The notes under the pieces were generated by a model. That model had not been told where the DNA came from. It did not search any database and saw only the letters and a list, made by a program, of their open reading frames with translations. A DNA stretch of 64,000 nt, taken from the NCBI RefSeq assembly GCF_008974185.1, contig NZ_BKZP01000005.1, forward strand, positions 1-64,000, read 5' to 3'. A program made the translations under genes and the position numbers. This DNA is from Weizmannia acidilactici (lineage in GTDB: Bacteria > Bacillota > Bacilli > Bacillales > Bacillaceae_C). Positions 1 through 10,032 of the stretch are shown here, piece by piece (position 1 is the stretch's first letter; every line of letters starts with the position of its first letter).

Positions 1-8
1 AGTGCCAA

Positions 9-300
9 TCACGAATTCTGACCTTCCTTTTCCAACTCTTCCATTTCTTTGTGTGTGCAGGAAGCCGTTTGCTATCCATTCTGATCTACAAGTGGAATCA
101 AGCTGTGTCAGCCCTTTTTCTTTCGGAACTTTATCCGCATCGACACTTTCAATTTGGTCTATCTTTGTGCTGTTTTTCATGTTTGTATCTTCAAGTGTTT
201 CAGCATCTCTTATTGCATTTTGTTTTAAGTTCATTGCCAGTACTGTTTCCCCGGCAGAAAGCAGGGTTCCTGAAATGAGATTTATCGTCGATTTTTTCAT
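9..300 (-). pseudogene. Small protein gene, probably frameshifted near its 3' end
   Basis: On the minus strand an ATG at 300 opens a frame beginning MKKSTINLISGTLLSAGE, a short hydrophobic N-terminus followed by a polar region. It runs off the window edge at base 1 with an Arg/Gly-rich tail. Shifting frame at a CACACACA run near 50-58 instead gives a Lys/Glu-rich helical ending (THKEMEELEKEG) and a stop at 9-11, which fits the preceding sequence better. A loss of two bases in the AC run would explain this. A strong AGGAGGGG lies on the minus strand but about 27 nt before the ATG, so the start is also uncertain. The family was not recognised. The alternative is an intact gene continuing outside the window. 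Confidence 0.3.
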
Positions 301-400
301 CTTTGATATAGAGAAATAACTGCAATTCCCCTCCTATGTTTCAATATCTCCAAATTTGGACACACTAACATTAAAACTGCCCATACAAGGGAGGATTTAT

Positions 401-847
401 ATGCGGAATGCGATTGTTTTGCTGGCAAAGTTTATTACATGTATTGTCGCCTTTGCTGTGGCGCTCGATTTGTTTTTCGACGCGACCATAACGGATATTC
501 TTTCGTTCAGTCTGCTAGTAACGATTGTCTCCTATGTTGTCGGCGAGTTGATGCTTTTGCCGCGCATAGGCAATTGGAAAGCCGTTGCCGTAGATTTTTT
601 GCTTGTTTATGCAAGCGTCTGGATTTTTGGCAATGTTGTGCTGGACAATTATATGCAGATTGCCTGGGGAAGCATCATTGCCGCCTTCATCATTTTAGTC
701 GCGGAAATTTTTGTGCACCGTTATCTTCTGAACGATGCGGAAAGCAGGGGGAGAAAAGGCGTGCATGCGAATAGGCAAAGCTTTGCATACGGTACGGAAA
801 TGGCAGAAGAAGACAATATCCACGATCTCAATCCTAAAAAGAAATAA
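401..847 (+). CDS. YndM-like DUF2512 membrane protein
   Basis: A 148-residue protein with four hydrophobic segments (roughly residues 5-25, 30-50, 58-75 and 80-105) and a polar tail ending in Lys residues. Length and layout match the DUF2512/YndM family of small Bacillus membrane proteins, whose role is unknown. The ATG at 401 was chosen because GGGAGGA precedes it by a normal spacing; the frame is open back to 356 but without a ribosome binding site. It is monocistronic, with its own terminator just downstream. The family call is from memory of the conserved pattern (LLPRxGN followed by hydrophobic segments). Confidence 0.75.
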   Translation: MRNAIVLLAKFITCIVAFAVALDLFFDATITDILSFSLLVTIVSYVVGELMLLPRIGNWKAVAVDFLLVYASVWIFGNVVLDNYMQIAWGSIIAAFIILVAEIFVHRYLLNDAESRGRKGVHANRQSFAYGTEMAEEDNIHDLNPKKK

Positions 848-849
848 GC

Positions 850-905
850 TAAAGCCGGAAACGGAAGCAGAATTTCTTTGCTTTCTGTGACCGGCTTTTT
901 TCGTA
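850..905 (+). terminator. Rho-independent terminator after the DUF2512 gene
   Basis: AAAGCCGG pairs with CCGGCTTT, with a smaller inner hairpin between the arms, and a T run follows. Confidence 0.7.
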
Positions 906-945
906 TTGGAGAATGGGCCCGAAAGATAAGATCGCGCGCAAAGCC

Positions 946-974
946 TTTGCAAAAAAAAAGGTTCATGCTACACT
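946..974 (+). promoter_or_regulatory. Sigma-A-like promoter for the TPR gene
   Basis: TTTGCA at 946-951 and TACACT at 969-974 are separated by 17 nt, about 30 nt before the likely ATG at 1006. Matches to consensus are moderate. Confidence 0.45.
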
Positions 975-1005
975 ATTGACGATAATAAAAAAGGCGGAAT
1001 GGACA

Positions 1006-1998
1006 ATGAAAAACGAAAAAAGCAATGTGGTGCCGTTTCCCCGGCTGAAAGAGCGCCTGCTTGAACGTGGGCTGGAATCCATCAGCCAAAAAGAGTATAA
1101 AGAGGCTGCTGCGCTGCTTCGCCAGGCCCGAACCCTTGACCGGGAAGATGCGGATGTCGGAACCGCCTTGATGATCGCCCTTTACCAATCAGGTGATTAT
1201 GAAGGGGCAAAAGAACAGGGCAGGCAAATGCTGCACGAAGGGATCGGCAATTATTTTGAAGTCATGGATTTATTCCTGATGATTCTTGTGCAGCTCGGCG
1301 AACATGAAGAAACTGTACGTACGATCAGCGCCCTCCTTGAAGAAAAAGAGGCGCCTCTTGAGAAGCTGGACCATTATGAAAAGCTGCTGGCGTTTAGCGA
1401 AAAGCGGGTGCAGTTGCCCAAACCGGAACTTGATCCGGACCAAAAGGGGCAAAAACTCTTTGAATCGGATGATCTGCAGGAGCAGATTTTGCGGGTGTCC
1501 CGGCTTGTACATGAAAACATCCGCCCGTATATTGGGGAAATCCGCGGTTTTATCCGGAATCCGGACGAGCATCCGTTTATCCAGACGCTTCTCATTAACG
1601 TGTTAAAAGAACAGGGCATATCCGATACTTTTGAAATTCAAAAACTCAACCGGCACGATACGGTGAATCCCGCAGAACTTCTGCCGATATTTGAAACGCA
1701 GCTGTACAATCTTTTAATCACCCGCCTTTCAAGGGATGTCGAACAAAAAAATCCGACGTTGTATGCCCATATTAAGACAATGGTGGACCGGCATTTCTTT
1801 TTGCTGTATCCGTTTGAACCCGAGCCGCTTGATACGGGCCTATGGACGGCGGCTTACTACAGTATGGGCCTAAAGATTTACGGGCAGGATGAATGCAACG
1901 AAAAAATTGCCATGTATTACTCGGTTAATCCCGAAGAGCTTGCGGATGCCGTCCGCTATCTTGAAAGCCTCGAAGAAATTTCTTTGCCGAATCTGTAG
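1006..1998 (+). CDS. ysoA: TPR-repeat protein upstream of tig (YsoA-like)
   Basis: A 330-residue soluble protein whose first 130 residues form tetratricopeptide-like helical pairs (for example the stretch around EYKEAAALLRQARTLD). The rest is an acidic helical domain. TPR proteins normally mediate protein contacts; no enzymatic motif is visible. Position directly before tig matches YsoA of B. subtilis, and that synteny is the main reason for the symbol. The frame is open from 913, but ATG 1006 is preferred because a promoter-like sequence sits between the two and the encoded N-terminus becomes sensible. Function unknown. Confidence 0.75.
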   Translation: MKNEKSNVVPFPRLKERLLERGLESISQKEYKEAAALLRQARTLDREDADVGTALMIALYQSGDYEGAKEQGRQMLHEGIGNYFEVMDLFLMILVQLGEHEETVRTISALLEEKEAPLEKLDHYEKLLAFSEKRVQLPKPELDPDQKGQKLFESDDLQEQILRVSRLVHENIRPYIGEIRGFIRNPDEHPFIQTLLINVLKEQGISDTFEIQKLNRHDTVNPAELLPIFETQLYNLLITRLSRDVEQKNPTLYAHIKTMVDRHFFLLYPFEPEPLDTGLWTAAYYSMGLKIYGQDECNEKIAMYYSVNPEELADAVRYLESLEEISLPNL

Positions 1999-2005
1999 CT
2001 CATTA

Positions 2006-2033
2006 TTGAAAGACAAAAAACCTATGTTATAAT
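2006..2033 (+). promoter_or_regulatory. Sigma-A promoter of tig
   Basis: TTGAAA at 2006-2011 and a perfect TATAAT at 2028-2033, 16 nt apart, leaving a leader of about 120 nt before tig. The leader is AT-rich with no obvious riboswitch. Confidence 0.65.
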
Positions 2034-2160
2034 TAAATGGTTGTATACTGTCTTTTTTCAAACGGAAGTTGGAAAAAAGCAATAGATCAGGAAACCTTTT
2101 ACATGGCCTGTCTATTTATTATGTTTACATTATTATTTATAGATTGTTGGAGGGAAAGGT

Positions 2161-3447
2161 ATGTCAGTAAAATGGGAAAAAACTGAAAGGAACCAGGGCA
2201 TCCTTACAGTTGAAGTAGACGCTGCAGCTGTTGATGAAAGCCTGGACAAAGCCTTCAAAAAAATTGTAAAAAGAATCAATGTACCGGGTTTCCGTAAAGG
2301 GAAAGTGCCGCGTGCCATTTTTGAAAAACGTTTCGGCGTAGAATCCCTTTATCAGGACGCACTTGATATGCTTGTGCCAGCAGAATATGCAAAAGCTGTC
2401 GACGAAACGGGCATTGAACCGGTTGACACACCAAGCATTGACATCGAACAAATGGAAAAAGGAAAATCTCTCATTTTCAAAGCTACCGTTACTGTCAAAC
2501 CGGAAGTGAAACTCGGCGAATATAAAGGCTTGGAAGTGGAAAAACCGGATACGGAAGTAACAGATGAAGACGTGGAAAACGAACTGAAAAAAATGCAGGA
2601 ACGCCTTGCTGAACTTGTTGTCAAAGAAGACGGCGAATTGGAAATGGGCGATACGGTTGTCATCGACTTTGAAGGCTTTGTTGATGGCGAAGCATTTGAA
2701 GGCGGCTCTGCCGAAAATTATTCGCTTGAGCTCGGTTCCGGCAGCTTTATCCCTGGCTTTGAAGAGCAGTTGGTCGGCGCAAAGACAGGAGATGAAAAAG
2801 AAATCAATGTTACATTCCCTGAAGAATACCATGCGGCCGAACTTGCCGGGAAACCTGCAACTTTCAAAGTAAAAGTCCATGAAATTAAGGCAAAACACCT
2901 GCCTGAACTGAATGACGAGTTCGCGCAGGATGCCGACGATGAAGTGGAAACTTTGGATGCATTGAAAGAAAAGATCAAAAAAGACCTGAAGGAATCGAAA
3001 GAACATGCGGCGAAACATGCGGTGGAAGACGCGGTTGTAGAAAAAGCCGCCGAAAATGCGGAAATGGATATTCCTGAGGCAATGATCGAAACTGAAGTAA
3101 ACCGTATGCTGCAGGAGTTTGAACAAAACTTGGCTGCACAGGGTTTGAATTTACAGCTTTATTACCAATTCTCCGGTCAGGACGAAGCAGCGCTGCGCGG
3201 GCAGATGAAAGAAGATGCCGAAAAACGAGTGCGCTACAATTTAACACTTGAAGCAATCGCCAATGCGGAAAACCTCGAGGCGTCCGACGAAGAAGTGGAA
3301 GAAGAATTGAAACGCATGTCCGAAATGTACGGCATGTCCGTTGAAGACATCAAACGCGCCCTTGGTTCTGTGGAAGGCATCAAAGCCGATCTGAAAGCGC
3401 GCAAAGCGATCGATTTTCTTGTACAAAACAGCAAAACTGTTGCATAA
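2161..3447 (+). CDS. tig: Trigger factor, ribosome-associated chaperone
   Basis: A 428-residue trigger factor that binds nascent chains at the ribosomal exit tunnel and has peptidyl-prolyl isomerase activity. The ribosome-docking signature GFRKGKVP is at residues 43-50. An FKBP-type domain follows (about 150-240, with [13 protein letters not shown] and [11 protein letters not shown]), then a long charged helical C-terminal arm. Length matches Bacillus homologues. A GGAGGGAAAGG ribosome binding site precedes the ATG. It has its own promoter and terminator, so it is probably transcribed separately from clpX downstream, the same order as in B. subtilis. Confidence 0.98.
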   Translation: MSVKWEKTERNQGILTVEVDAAAVDESLDKAFKKIVKRINVPGFRKGKVPRAIFEKRFGVESLYQDALDMLVPAEYAKAVDETGIEPVDTPSIDIEQMEKGKSLIFKATVTVKPEVKLGEYKGLEVEKPDTEVTDEDVENELKKMQERLAELVVKEDGELEMGDTVVIDFEGFVDGEAFEGGSAENYSLELGSGSFIPGFEEQLVGAKTGDEKEINVTFPEEYHAAELAGKPATFKVKVHEIKAKHLPELNDEFAQDADDEVETLDALKEKIKKDLKESKEHAAKHAVEDAVVEKAAENAEMDIPEAMIETEVNRMLQEFEQNLAAQGLNLQLYYQFSGQDEAALRGQMKEDAEKRVRYNLTLEAIANAENLEASDEEVEEELKRMSEMYGMSVEDIKRALGSVEGIKADLKARKAIDFLVQNSKTVA

Positions 3448-3462
3448 TATAATATAGAAATG

Positions 3463-3494
3463 CAAGGCACGACGCAGGTTCGTGTCTTGTTTTC
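3463..3494 (+). terminator. Terminator after tig
   Basis: CAAGGCACGA (3463-3472) pairs with TCGTGTCTTG (3480-3489) with one G-U pair and a 7-nt loop, followed by TTTTCT. Confidence 0.8.
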
Positions 3495-3759
3495 TAAACT
3501 TTGGGCAGGTCGCAGCCAAAAATCATACATAGAGAAGAATATTCATCAGGTTTTGGGGAAAATCTGGAGTAGGTAGGATTTTTACATAAGTATGAAAATG
3601 AGATAAGCAGTTTATTTCCTGCCGTCATGGTTTTGTGTTACAATCCTTATACATATTGATTGTGTGGGGTTAGCGTTATGGTGAGCGGGAGCATGAAGCG
3701 GAGCCCGTTATTCCGCGGGTGCTGTCAATTCATTTAGTTAAAACTAAGGGGTGAATGGA
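3495..3759 (+). promoter_or_regulatory. clpX upstream region with probable promoter
   Basis: This gap holds no gene. TACAAT at 3639-3644, with a weak TTCCTG 17 nt upstream, is the best sigma-A candidate. The stretch around 3680-3725 is GC-rich and could fold (GCGGAGCCCG against CGCGGGTGC), but no known heat-shock operator (CtsR or HrcA type) was recognised. Confidence 0.4.
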
Positions 3760-5028
3760 ATGTTTAAATTCAGCGATGAAAAGCAGCAGTTAAAATGTTC
3801 TTTCTGTGGGAAATCGCAGGACCAAGTGCGCAAATTAGTCGCTGGTCCTGGCGTCTATATATGTGATGAGTGCATCGAGCTGTGCACGGAAATTGTCGAA
3901 GAGGAATTTGGTACGGAAGAAGAAGTTGAGTTCAAAGACATACCGAAACCGCAAGAAATCCGCGAAATTTTGGCGGAGTATGTCATCGGCCAGGAAGATG
4001 CGAAAAAAGCACTTGCCGTTGCCGTTTACAACCATTACAAACGGATCAATTCCAACAGTAAGATTGATGAAGTGGAACTGGCAAAAAGCAATATCTGCCT
4101 AATAGGGCCGACCGGAAGCGGAAAAACATTGCTTGCGCAAACGCTGGCACGGATTTTGAATGTCCCGTTTGCGATCGCTGATGCCACATCATTGACGGAA
4201 GCCGGCTATGTCGGGGAAGATGTGGAAAATATCTTGTTGAAACTGATCCAAGCAGCCGATTATGATGTGGAAAAAGCTGAGAAGGGCATTATCTACATTG
4301 ATGAAATCGATAAAATCGCCCGCAAATCGGAAAATCCGTCGATTACGCGTGATGTTTCCGGTGAAGGCGTGCAGCAGGCGCTGCTCAAAATTCTTGAAGG
4401 CACTGTGGCAAGCGTGCCGCCTCAAGGAGGGCGCAAACACCCGCACCAGGAATTTATCCAAATTGATACAACCAATATCCTTTTCATTTGCGGCGGTGCG
4501 TTTGACGGAATCGACCAAATCATTAAACGCCGCCTTGGGAAAAAAGTAATCGGCTTCGGCACCGACTTGGAGCATGATGACTTGGATGAAAAAACGCTTT
4601 TGAAACACGTGCTGCCGGAAGACCTGCTCCAATTCGGGCTGATTCCGGAGTTTATCGGCCGCCTTCCTGTCATTGCAACTTTGGAACAATTGGACGAAGA
4701 AGCGTTGATCCGGATTTTGACCGAGCCGAAAAACGCATTGGTCAAGCAGTATAAAAAAATGCTCGAACTCGACCATGTGGAACTCGAGTTTGAACAGGAT
4801 GCGCTCAAAGAAATCGCAAAAAAGGCAATCGAAAGGAAAACGGGCGCGCGCGGCCTGCGTTCCATTATCGAAGGCATCATGCTCGATGTGATGTTTGACC
4901 TGCCGTCCCGCGAAGATATTGTAAAATGCGTTGTCACAAAAGAATCCGTCTTAAATAAAGAGTTCCCGAGACTCATCATGAAAGACGGCACCGTGGTTGA
5001 AGGCAGCGACCAAACAAAGTCGGCTTAA
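3760..5028 (+). CDS. clpX: ATP-dependent Clp protease ATP-binding subunit ClpX
   Basis: A 422-residue AAA+ unfoldase that recognises substrates and feeds them to ClpP. It has the N-terminal C4 zinc domain (Cys13, 16, 35, 38), Walker A GPTGSGKT at about 117-124, the pore loop GYVGEDV near 148, Walker B IIYIDEID near 178 and the ClpP-docking IGF motif near 263 (VIGFGTD). The ATG at 3760 after AAGGGGTGA gives the family N-terminus MFKF; a GTG nine bases earlier is less likely. clpP is not in the window. The 3' end directly abuts a dispersed repeat element. Confidence 0.98.
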   Translation: MFKFSDEKQQLKCSFCGKSQDQVRKLVAGPGVYICDECIELCTEIVEEEFGTEEEVEFKDIPKPQEIREILAEYVIGQEDAKKALAVAVYNHYKRINSNSKIDEVELAKSNICLIGPTGSGKTLLAQTLARILNVPFAIADATSLTEAGYVGEDVENILLKLIQAADYDVEKAEKGIIYIDEIDKIARKSENPSITRDVSGEGVQQALLKILEGTVASVPPQGGRKHPHQEFIQIDTTNILFICGGAFDGIDQIIKRRLGKKVIGFGTDLEHDDLDEKTLLKHVLPEDLLQFGLIPEFIGRLPVIATLEQLDEEALIRILTEPKNALVKQYKKMLELDHVELEFEQDALKEIAKKAIERKTGARGLRSIIEGIMLDVMFDLPSREDIVKCVVTKESVLNKEFPRLIMKDGTVVEGSDQTKSA

Positions 5029-5215
5029 ATCCGAAAAGCGGAGACGGTGCTTGTTGGCGCACGGACTTTGAGGACCCCGAACGGGATAAAGGAAACACGA
5101 TGAGCGGATGCCGCTTATCGGGGAAGAGGCCAAAAAGTTCGCTGGCAGATTGGACGCCCAGCTGGACAAGCTGGATAGCGTAGATGCAATGGACATTCGG
5201 CCAAATTCGAATTTT
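5029..5215 (+). repeat. Dispersed non-coding repeat, copy A
   Basis: Starts immediately after the clpX stop codon. It shares the GAAAAGCGGAG head (5033-5043), a GCRYACGGA block and the inner 15-mer GATAAAGGAAACACG with the copies at 42469 and, for the head and GCGTACGGA block, 59937. An internal hairpin, GATGAGCGG/CCGCTTATC, occupies the same place as a different-sequence hairpin in the 42469 copy. It is probably transcribed as the clpX 3' untranslated region. It codes for no convincing protein. Confidence 0.7.
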
Positions 5216-5221
5216 AAAAAT

Positions 5222-5251
5222 GGGGGCAGCAATTTGCTTGCCTCTTTTTTT
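5222..5251 (+). terminator. Terminator after clpX and repeat copy A
   Basis: GGCAGCA pairs with TGCTTGCC (one bulge) around an ATT loop, followed by seven T residues. Confidence 0.65.
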
Positions 5252-5283
5252 CTTCCTGTAAGTTCCCGATTTTTCAAAGCCAC

Positions 5284-5313
5284 GTTTATTCCCTCCAGAG
5301 GCCGGGGATACTA
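5284..5313 (+). promoter_or_regulatory. Sigma-F (forespore) promoter of lonB
   Basis: GTTTA at 5284-5288 and GGGGATACTA at 5304-5313 with a 15-nt spacer fit the sigma-F consensus (GYWTA, about 15-16 nt, GGNNANANTW) at every constrained position. lonB of B. subtilis is known to be forespore-expressed, so sequence and expectation agree. Confidence 0.7.
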
Positions 5314-5371
5314 CAAGTATGGAAAATGGGCCGAATGACGGCTTTCGGCTGAAACGCTTGGAGGAAACAGG

Positions 5372-7009
5372 ATGAGTTGGACCGGGATTGCTTTGCTGAT
5401 CCAATTATTTTTTGGGGTGATTATCGGGTTATATTTTTTGAACTTGTTAAAAGGCCAAAAGACACAAAAAATTACAATTGACCGTGAGTCTAAAAAAGAG
5501 ATGGAACAATTGCGGAAGTTAAGGGGAATTTCCCTGTCGGAGCCGCTGTCTGAACGCGTGCGCCCGACGCAGTTCAGCGATATTGTGGGCCAGGAAGACG
5601 GTATAAAAGCGCTTCGGGCTGCGCTTTGCGGGCCGAATCCGCAACATGTCATCATCTACGGGCCGCCCGGCGTCGGAAAAACGGCGGCAGCGCGTCTCGT
5701 TTTGGAAGAAGCGAAAAAAAACCCGAAATCCCCTTTTAAAAAAGATTCTGTTTTTGTCGAACTCGACGCGACAACGGCCCGCTTTGACGAAAGGGGAATT
5801 GCGGACCCGTTAATCGGTTCCGTCCATGACCCGATTTATCAGGGGGCTGGCGCCATGGGCCAGGCAGGCATCCCGCAGCCGAAACAGGGGGCGGTCACCC
5901 ATGCGCATGGTGGTGTTTTATTTATTGATGAAATCGGGGAATTGCACCCGATCCAAATGAATAAATTATTGAAAGTATTGGAAGACAGGAAAGTTTATCT
6001 GGAAAGCGCGTATTACAGCTCTGAAAACCGTGATATTCCAAACCATATCCATGATATTTTCCAAAACGGGCTTCCTGCTGATTTCCGCCTGATCGGGGCA
6101 ACGACAAGAACACCGAACGAAATCCCGCCTGCTATCCGTTCGCGCTGCATGGAAGTGTTTTTCCGCGAACTTGGCCGGGATGAAATCGCTCAAGTTGCCA
6201 AAAAAGCAGCCGATAAAATGAATATATCCATCAGCGAGTACGGCTTGGACATATTATCTCAATATGCCCGGAACGGAAGAGAAGCCGTCAACATGGTGCA
6301 AATTGCCGTCGGGCTTTCCATCCAGGCGGAACGGGACTTTATTCTGGACGAAGATTTGGAATGGGTGATCCGCTCCAGCCAGTTGTCGCCCCGCTATGAA
6401 AAAACGGTAGCCGACAAGCCGACAGTCGGGCTCGTAAACGGGCTGGCAGTGTCCGGGCCGAACACCGGCATGCTTTTGGAGATTGAAGTGGCGGCGATTC
6501 CGGCAAAGGAAAAAGGGACCATTAACATTACCGGGATTGTGGAAGAAGAAAGCATCGGCGGCGAGGGGAAGTCTGTACGCAGAAAAAGCATGGCAAGAGG
6601 TTCGGTTGAAAATGTTATTACCGTATTAAGGATGATGGGCGTTCCGGCCGACCAGTATGATATCCATGTCAATTTTCCGGGCGGCATTCCGGTTGACGGC
6701 CCTTCCGCCGGGATCGCGATGGCTTGCGGCATTTATTCCGCTATTTATAAAATTCCTGCCGACCATACAGTTGCCATGACGGGGGAAATCAGTATCCACG
6801 GCCATGTCAAACCGGTTGACGGCATTTTTGCGAAAGTGAAAGCGGCAAAACAGGCCGGGGCCAAAACCGTGATCATCCCTGCCGAAAACATGCAGGCATC
6901 CTTAAAGGAAATTGGCGGGATTTCCGTTGTTCCCGTTCATCAACTGGAAGAAGTACTGGGTATCGCGCTTATCAAACATTTTAATGACAACGCTCTGATA
7001 GGGGGATAA
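5372..7009 (+). CDS. lonB: ATP-dependent protease LonB
   Basis: A 545-residue membrane-anchored Lon-type protease. It has an N-terminal transmembrane segment (about residues 4-25), an AAA+ domain with Walker A GPPGVGKT at 97-104 and Walker B LFIDEIGE, and a C-terminal Ser/Lys protease domain. Ser445 lies in DGPSAG and Lys488 aligns with the Lon catalytic lysine. It lacks the large N-terminal substrate domain of LonA. The ribosome binding site is GGAGG before ATG 5372. A sigma-F promoter upstream suggests forespore expression. It is tandem with lonA, as in B. subtilis. Confidence 0.96.
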   Translation: MSWTGIALLIQLFFGVIIGLYFLNLLKGQKTQKITIDRESKKEMEQLRKLRGISLSEPLSERVRPTQFSDIVGQEDGIKALRAALCGPNPQHVIIYGPPGVGKTAAARLVLEEAKKNPKSPFKKDSVFVELDATTARFDERGIADPLIGSVHDPIYQGAGAMGQAGIPQPKQGAVTHAHGGVLFIDEIGELHPIQMNKLLKVLEDRKVYLESAYYSSENRDIPNHIHDIFQNGLPADFRLIGATTRTPNEIPPAIRSRCMEVFFRELGRDEIAQVAKKAADKMNISISEYGLDILSQYARNGREAVNMVQIAVGLSIQAERDFILDEDLEWVIRSSQLSPRYEKTVADKPTVGLVNGLAVSGPNTGMLLEIEVAAIPAKEKGTINITGIVEEESIGGEGKSVRRKSMARGSVENVITVLRMMGVPADQYDIHVNFPGGIPVDGPSAGIAMACGIYSAIYKIPADHTVAMTGEISIHGHVKPVDGIFAKVKAAKQAGAKTVIIPAENMQASLKEIGGISVVPVHQLEEVLGIALIKHFNDNALIGG

Positions 7010-7017
7010 AAGGACCG

Positions 7018-7046
7018 GCCCCCCTGCAGAAAAAAGATAGGGGTGC
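7018..7046 (+). promoter_or_regulatory. Hairpin over the lonA ribosome binding site
   Basis: GCCCCCCT (7018-7025) can pair with AGGGGTGC (7039-7046), which contains the only Shine-Dalgarno sequence of lonA. Five contiguous pairs, one mismatch and two more pairs surround an A-rich loop. It could mask translation initiation. Confidence 0.35.
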
Positions 7047-7050
7047 TTTT

Positions 7051-9375
7051 ATGAAAACACAATCCGAATACACGGTTCCTTTGCTTCCTTTAAGGGGCAT
7101 ACTGGTGTATCCGTCGATGGTTTTGCATTTGGACGTCGGAAGGGACTACTCTGTCCAGGCTCTCGAAAAAGCCATGATGAACAGCAGTGAAATTTTCATG
7201 ACGACCCAAAAAGATGTTTCCATCGAAGAACCGAAGCAGGAAGACCTGTATCAAGTCGGAACGCTTACAAAAGTAAACCAAATGATGAAACTGCAGAACG
7301 GGACGATCCGTGTGCTTGTCGAAGGCATGCGACGCGCGAAGATTGTAAAGTTCCAAGATACCGGAACCTATTATTCCGTCTTTATTGAGACGTTTGATAA
7401 AAATTTTGAGCCTGACGCGGAAACGGAAGCGCTCATGCGGACGATGCTCGATCTTTTCAGCCAATATATTAACCAATCGAAAAAAATTTCGAACGAGACG
7501 TTCGCAACTGTTTCGGATATGGAAGATGGGGGCAAGGCCGCCGATATCATCGCTTCCCACCTGCCGCTCCGCCTCCCGCAAAAACAGGAAATTCTTGAAA
7601 CCATTGATGTAAAACAAAGAATGCGGAAATTGATCGAGCTGATTAAAAATGAGCAGGAAATTCTGAGCCTTGAAAGAGCGATCAGCAAGCAGGTAAAAAA
7701 ATCAATGGAAAGAACACAAAAAGAATATTACTTGCGCGAACAAATGAAAGCCATCCAAAAAGAACTGGGCGATAAGGAAGGTAAAACGGCGGAAGTGCAT
7801 GAACTGCGCGAGAAAATATTAAATGCCAATATGCCCGAGCATGTGGCAAATATGGCTTTTAAAGAACTGGATCGTTACGAAAAAATATCGGCAACTTCTT
7901 CTGAAAGCGGAGTGATCCGCAATTATCTGGATTGGCTTATTTCCCTGCCATGGTCGAATGCCACGGTCGATGACCTTGATATAGCCAAGGCCGAGAAAAT
8001 TTTGAATGAAGACCATTACGGCCTCGAAAAAGTGAAGGAACGCGTTTTGGAATATTTGGCGGTGCAGCAGATCACCCAGTCTATGAAAGGGCCGATCCTT
8101 TGTCTTGCAGGGCCTCCGGGGGTCGGGAAAACAAGCCTTGCGCGGTCGATTGCGAAGTCTTTAGGCCGGAAATTTGTCCGTGTTTCGCTCGGCGGCGTGA
8201 AGGATGAGTCGGAAATCCGCGGCCACCGCAGGACATATGTTGGCGCGATGCCGGGGCGGATGATCCAGGGGATGAAAAAAGCCGGCACCATCAATCCGGT
8301 TTTTTTGCTGGATGAAATCGATAAAATGTCCAGCGACTTCCGCGGCGACCCGTCGTCAGCATTGCTGGAGGTGCTCGACCCGGAGCAGAACCATTCATTC
8401 AGCGACCATTATATTGAAGAACCATATGATTTATCCAAAGTAATGTTTATCGCCACTGCCAATGATTTATCTACGATCCCGGGGCCGTTGCGCGACCGGA
8501 TGGAAATCATTTCAATTTCGGGCTATACGGAAATGGAAAAAATCGAAATCGCGAAAAACCATCTGCTGCCGAAACAAATTAAGGAAAACGGCCTGAACCG
8601 CAACCAGTTGCGTGTAAATGCGGATGCGCTCCAGCTGATTGTGCGCCGCTATACACGCGAGGCGGGGGTCCGCAGTCTTGAACGGAAACTTGCGGCAATA
8701 TGCAGGAAAACGGCGAAAATGATCGTGTCCGGCAAAAGAAAACGGGTGACGGTCACGGCCAAAAATTTGGAAGACTTCCTCGGCAAACCGATTTTCCATT
8801 ATGGGCAGGCGGAAATGGAAGACCAGATCGGTGTGGCAACCGGGCTTGCGTACACAGCGGCTGGCGGGGATACGCTGCAGATCGAAGTTTCGCTTTCCCC
8901 GGGGAAAGGAAAGCTTATGCTGACCGGAAAACTCGGGGATGTCATGAAAGAATCGGCCCAGACTGCCTTCAGCTTTGTGCGTTCAAAAGCGGAGGAGCTC
9001 GGGCTTCCGGACGATTTCCATGAAAAATACGATATCCATATTCATGTCCCGGAAGGCGCAGTGCCGAAGGACGGGCCATCAGCCGGCATTACGATCGCGA
9101 CAGCGCTGATTTCTGCGCTCACGAAACATGCCGTCCATAAAGAAGTCGGGATGACCGGGGAAATTACGCTGCGCGGACGGGTTTTGCCGATCGGCGGCCT
9201 GAAAGAAAAATCGCTCGGCGCGCACAGGGCGGGGCTGAAAAAAATTATTATCCCGAAAGAAAACGAAAAAGATTTGGATGACATTCCGGAAAGCGTGCGC
9301 GGGGAATTGGCGTTTTATCCCGTCACGCATATGGATGAAGTGATCAAAATCGCCATAGTGGGTGAGGAACAATGA
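7051..9375 (+). CDS. lonA: ATP-dependent protease Lon (LonA)
   Basis: A 774-residue cytosolic Lon protease that degrades misfolded and some regulatory proteins. In order: N-terminal LON substrate domain (about 10-200), coiled coil, AAA+ module with Walker A GPPGVGKT at 354-361 and Walker B FLLDEIDK, and protease domain with the catalytic pair Ser677 (KDGPSAG) and Lys720 (GGLKEK). Length is as usual for Bacillus LonA. It starts 41 nt after lonB and overlaps ysxC by four bases, so it is translationally linked to the downstream GTPase gene. Confidence 0.98.
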   Translation: MKTQSEYTVPLLPLRGILVYPSMVLHLDVGRDYSVQALEKAMMNSSEIFMTTQKDVSIEEPKQEDLYQVGTLTKVNQMMKLQNGTIRVLVEGMRRAKIVKFQDTGTYYSVFIETFDKNFEPDAETEALMRTMLDLFSQYINQSKKISNETFATVSDMEDGGKAADIIASHLPLRLPQKQEILETIDVKQRMRKLIELIKNEQEILSLERAISKQVKKSMERTQKEYYLREQMKAIQKELGDKEGKTAEVHELREKILNANMPEHVANMAFKELDRYEKISATSSESGVIRNYLDWLISLPWSNATVDDLDIAKAEKILNEDHYGLEKVKERVLEYLAVQQITQSMKGPILCLAGPPGVGKTSLARSIAKSLGRKFVRVSLGGVKDESEIRGHRRTYVGAMPGRMIQGMKKAGTINPVFLLDEIDKMSSDFRGDPSSALLEVLDPEQNHSFSDHYIEEPYDLSKVMFIATANDLSTIPGPLRDRMEIISISGYTEMEKIEIAKNHLLPKQIKENGLNRNQLRVNADALQLIVRRYTREAGVRSLERKLAAICRKTAKMIVSGKRKRVTVTAKNLEDFLGKPIFHYGQAEMEDQIGVATGLAYTAAGGDTLQIEVSLSPGKGKLMLTGKLGDVMKESAQTAFSFVRSKAEELGLPDDFHEKYDIHIHVPEGAVPKDGPSAGITIATALISALTKHAVHKEVGMTGEITLRGRVLPIGGLKEKSLGAHRAGLKKIIIPKENEKDLDDIPESVRGELAFYPVTHMDEVIKIAIVGEEQ

Positions 9376-9965
9376 AAGTAAACGAGGCAGAACTTGTCAT
9401 CAGCGCGGTGCGGCAGGAACAGTATCCGGATGGACATTTGCCGGAATTCGCGCTTGCGGGCCGGTCAAATGTGGGAAAATCTTCTTTTATCAATAAAATG
9501 ATCAACCGTAAAGCATTGGCCCGCACATCTTCAAAGCCGGGGAAGACGCAGACGCTCAATTTTTATAAAATCGAAAACAGCTTATATTTTGTTGATGTTC
9601 CGGGTTATGGATTTGCTAAAGTTTCGAAAAAAGAGCGGGAAAAATGGGGAAATATGATCGAAACGTATATCACGACAAGAAAGCAGCTCAAAGCGGTCAT
9701 TTTAATTGTCGACCTCAGGCATCCCCCGACGAAAGCCGACCGCATGATGTACGATTTTTTAAAATATTACAAGGTGCCTTGCCTTGTTGTTGCGACGAAA
9801 GCCGATAAAATCCCGAAAGGAAAATGGGCAAGCCACTTAAAAACGGCCAGGGAAACATTGGAAATGGAAAAAGAGGACGAAATCATTTTATTTTCATCCG
9901 AAACAGGGGAAGGCAAAGACAAAGTCTGGGCTTCCTTAATGAAAAGAATGGACCGGCCCGAATAA
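9372..9965 (+). CDS. ysxC: Ribosome biogenesis GTP-binding protein YsxC/EngB
   Basis: A 197-residue GTPase required for assembly of the large ribosomal subunit. G1 GRSNVGKSS is at about residues 30-38, G3 DVPGYG near 74 and G4 TKAD near 142. The ATG overlaps the lonA stop (ATGA), a typical arrangement for this pair in Bacillus. A strong terminator follows directly. Family length is about 195 residues, so it looks complete. Confidence 0.97.
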   Translation: MKVNEAELVISAVRQEQYPDGHLPEFALAGRSNVGKSSFINKMINRKALARTSSKPGKTQTLNFYKIENSLYFVDVPGYGFAKVSKKEREKWGNMIETYITTRKQLKAVILIVDLRHPPTKADRMMYDFLKYYKVPCLVVATKADKIPKGKWASHLKTARETLEMEKEDEIILFSSETGEGKDKVWASLMKRMDRPE

Positions 9966-10001
9966 AAGCCCGGCTCCGGATTTTTCCGGGCCGGGCTTTT
10001 T
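9965..10001 (+). terminator. Bidirectional terminator between ysxC and the convergent gene
   Basis: AAAGCCCGGC pairs with GCCGGGCTTT, with a second CCGGA/TCCGG step inside and T runs on both strands, so it can serve ysxC and the minus-strand gene at 10033. Confidence 0.8.
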
Positions 10002-10032
10002 ACACCATCCGCTGCATATATTTTTGTATAGG

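Noticed and set aside
2-319. Plus-strand frame at the window start
   Set aside because: No start signal; Phe/Ser/Cys-rich and antisense to the more plausible minus-strand gene.
2164-3126. Long open frame on the minus strand within tig
   Set aside because: It is an antisense shadow of trigger factor: Phe/Arg-rich composition, no ribosome binding site, fully covered by a certain gene.
9079-9372. Minus-strand frames opposite lonA
   Set aside because: Shadows of a highly conserved coding sequence without initiation signals.
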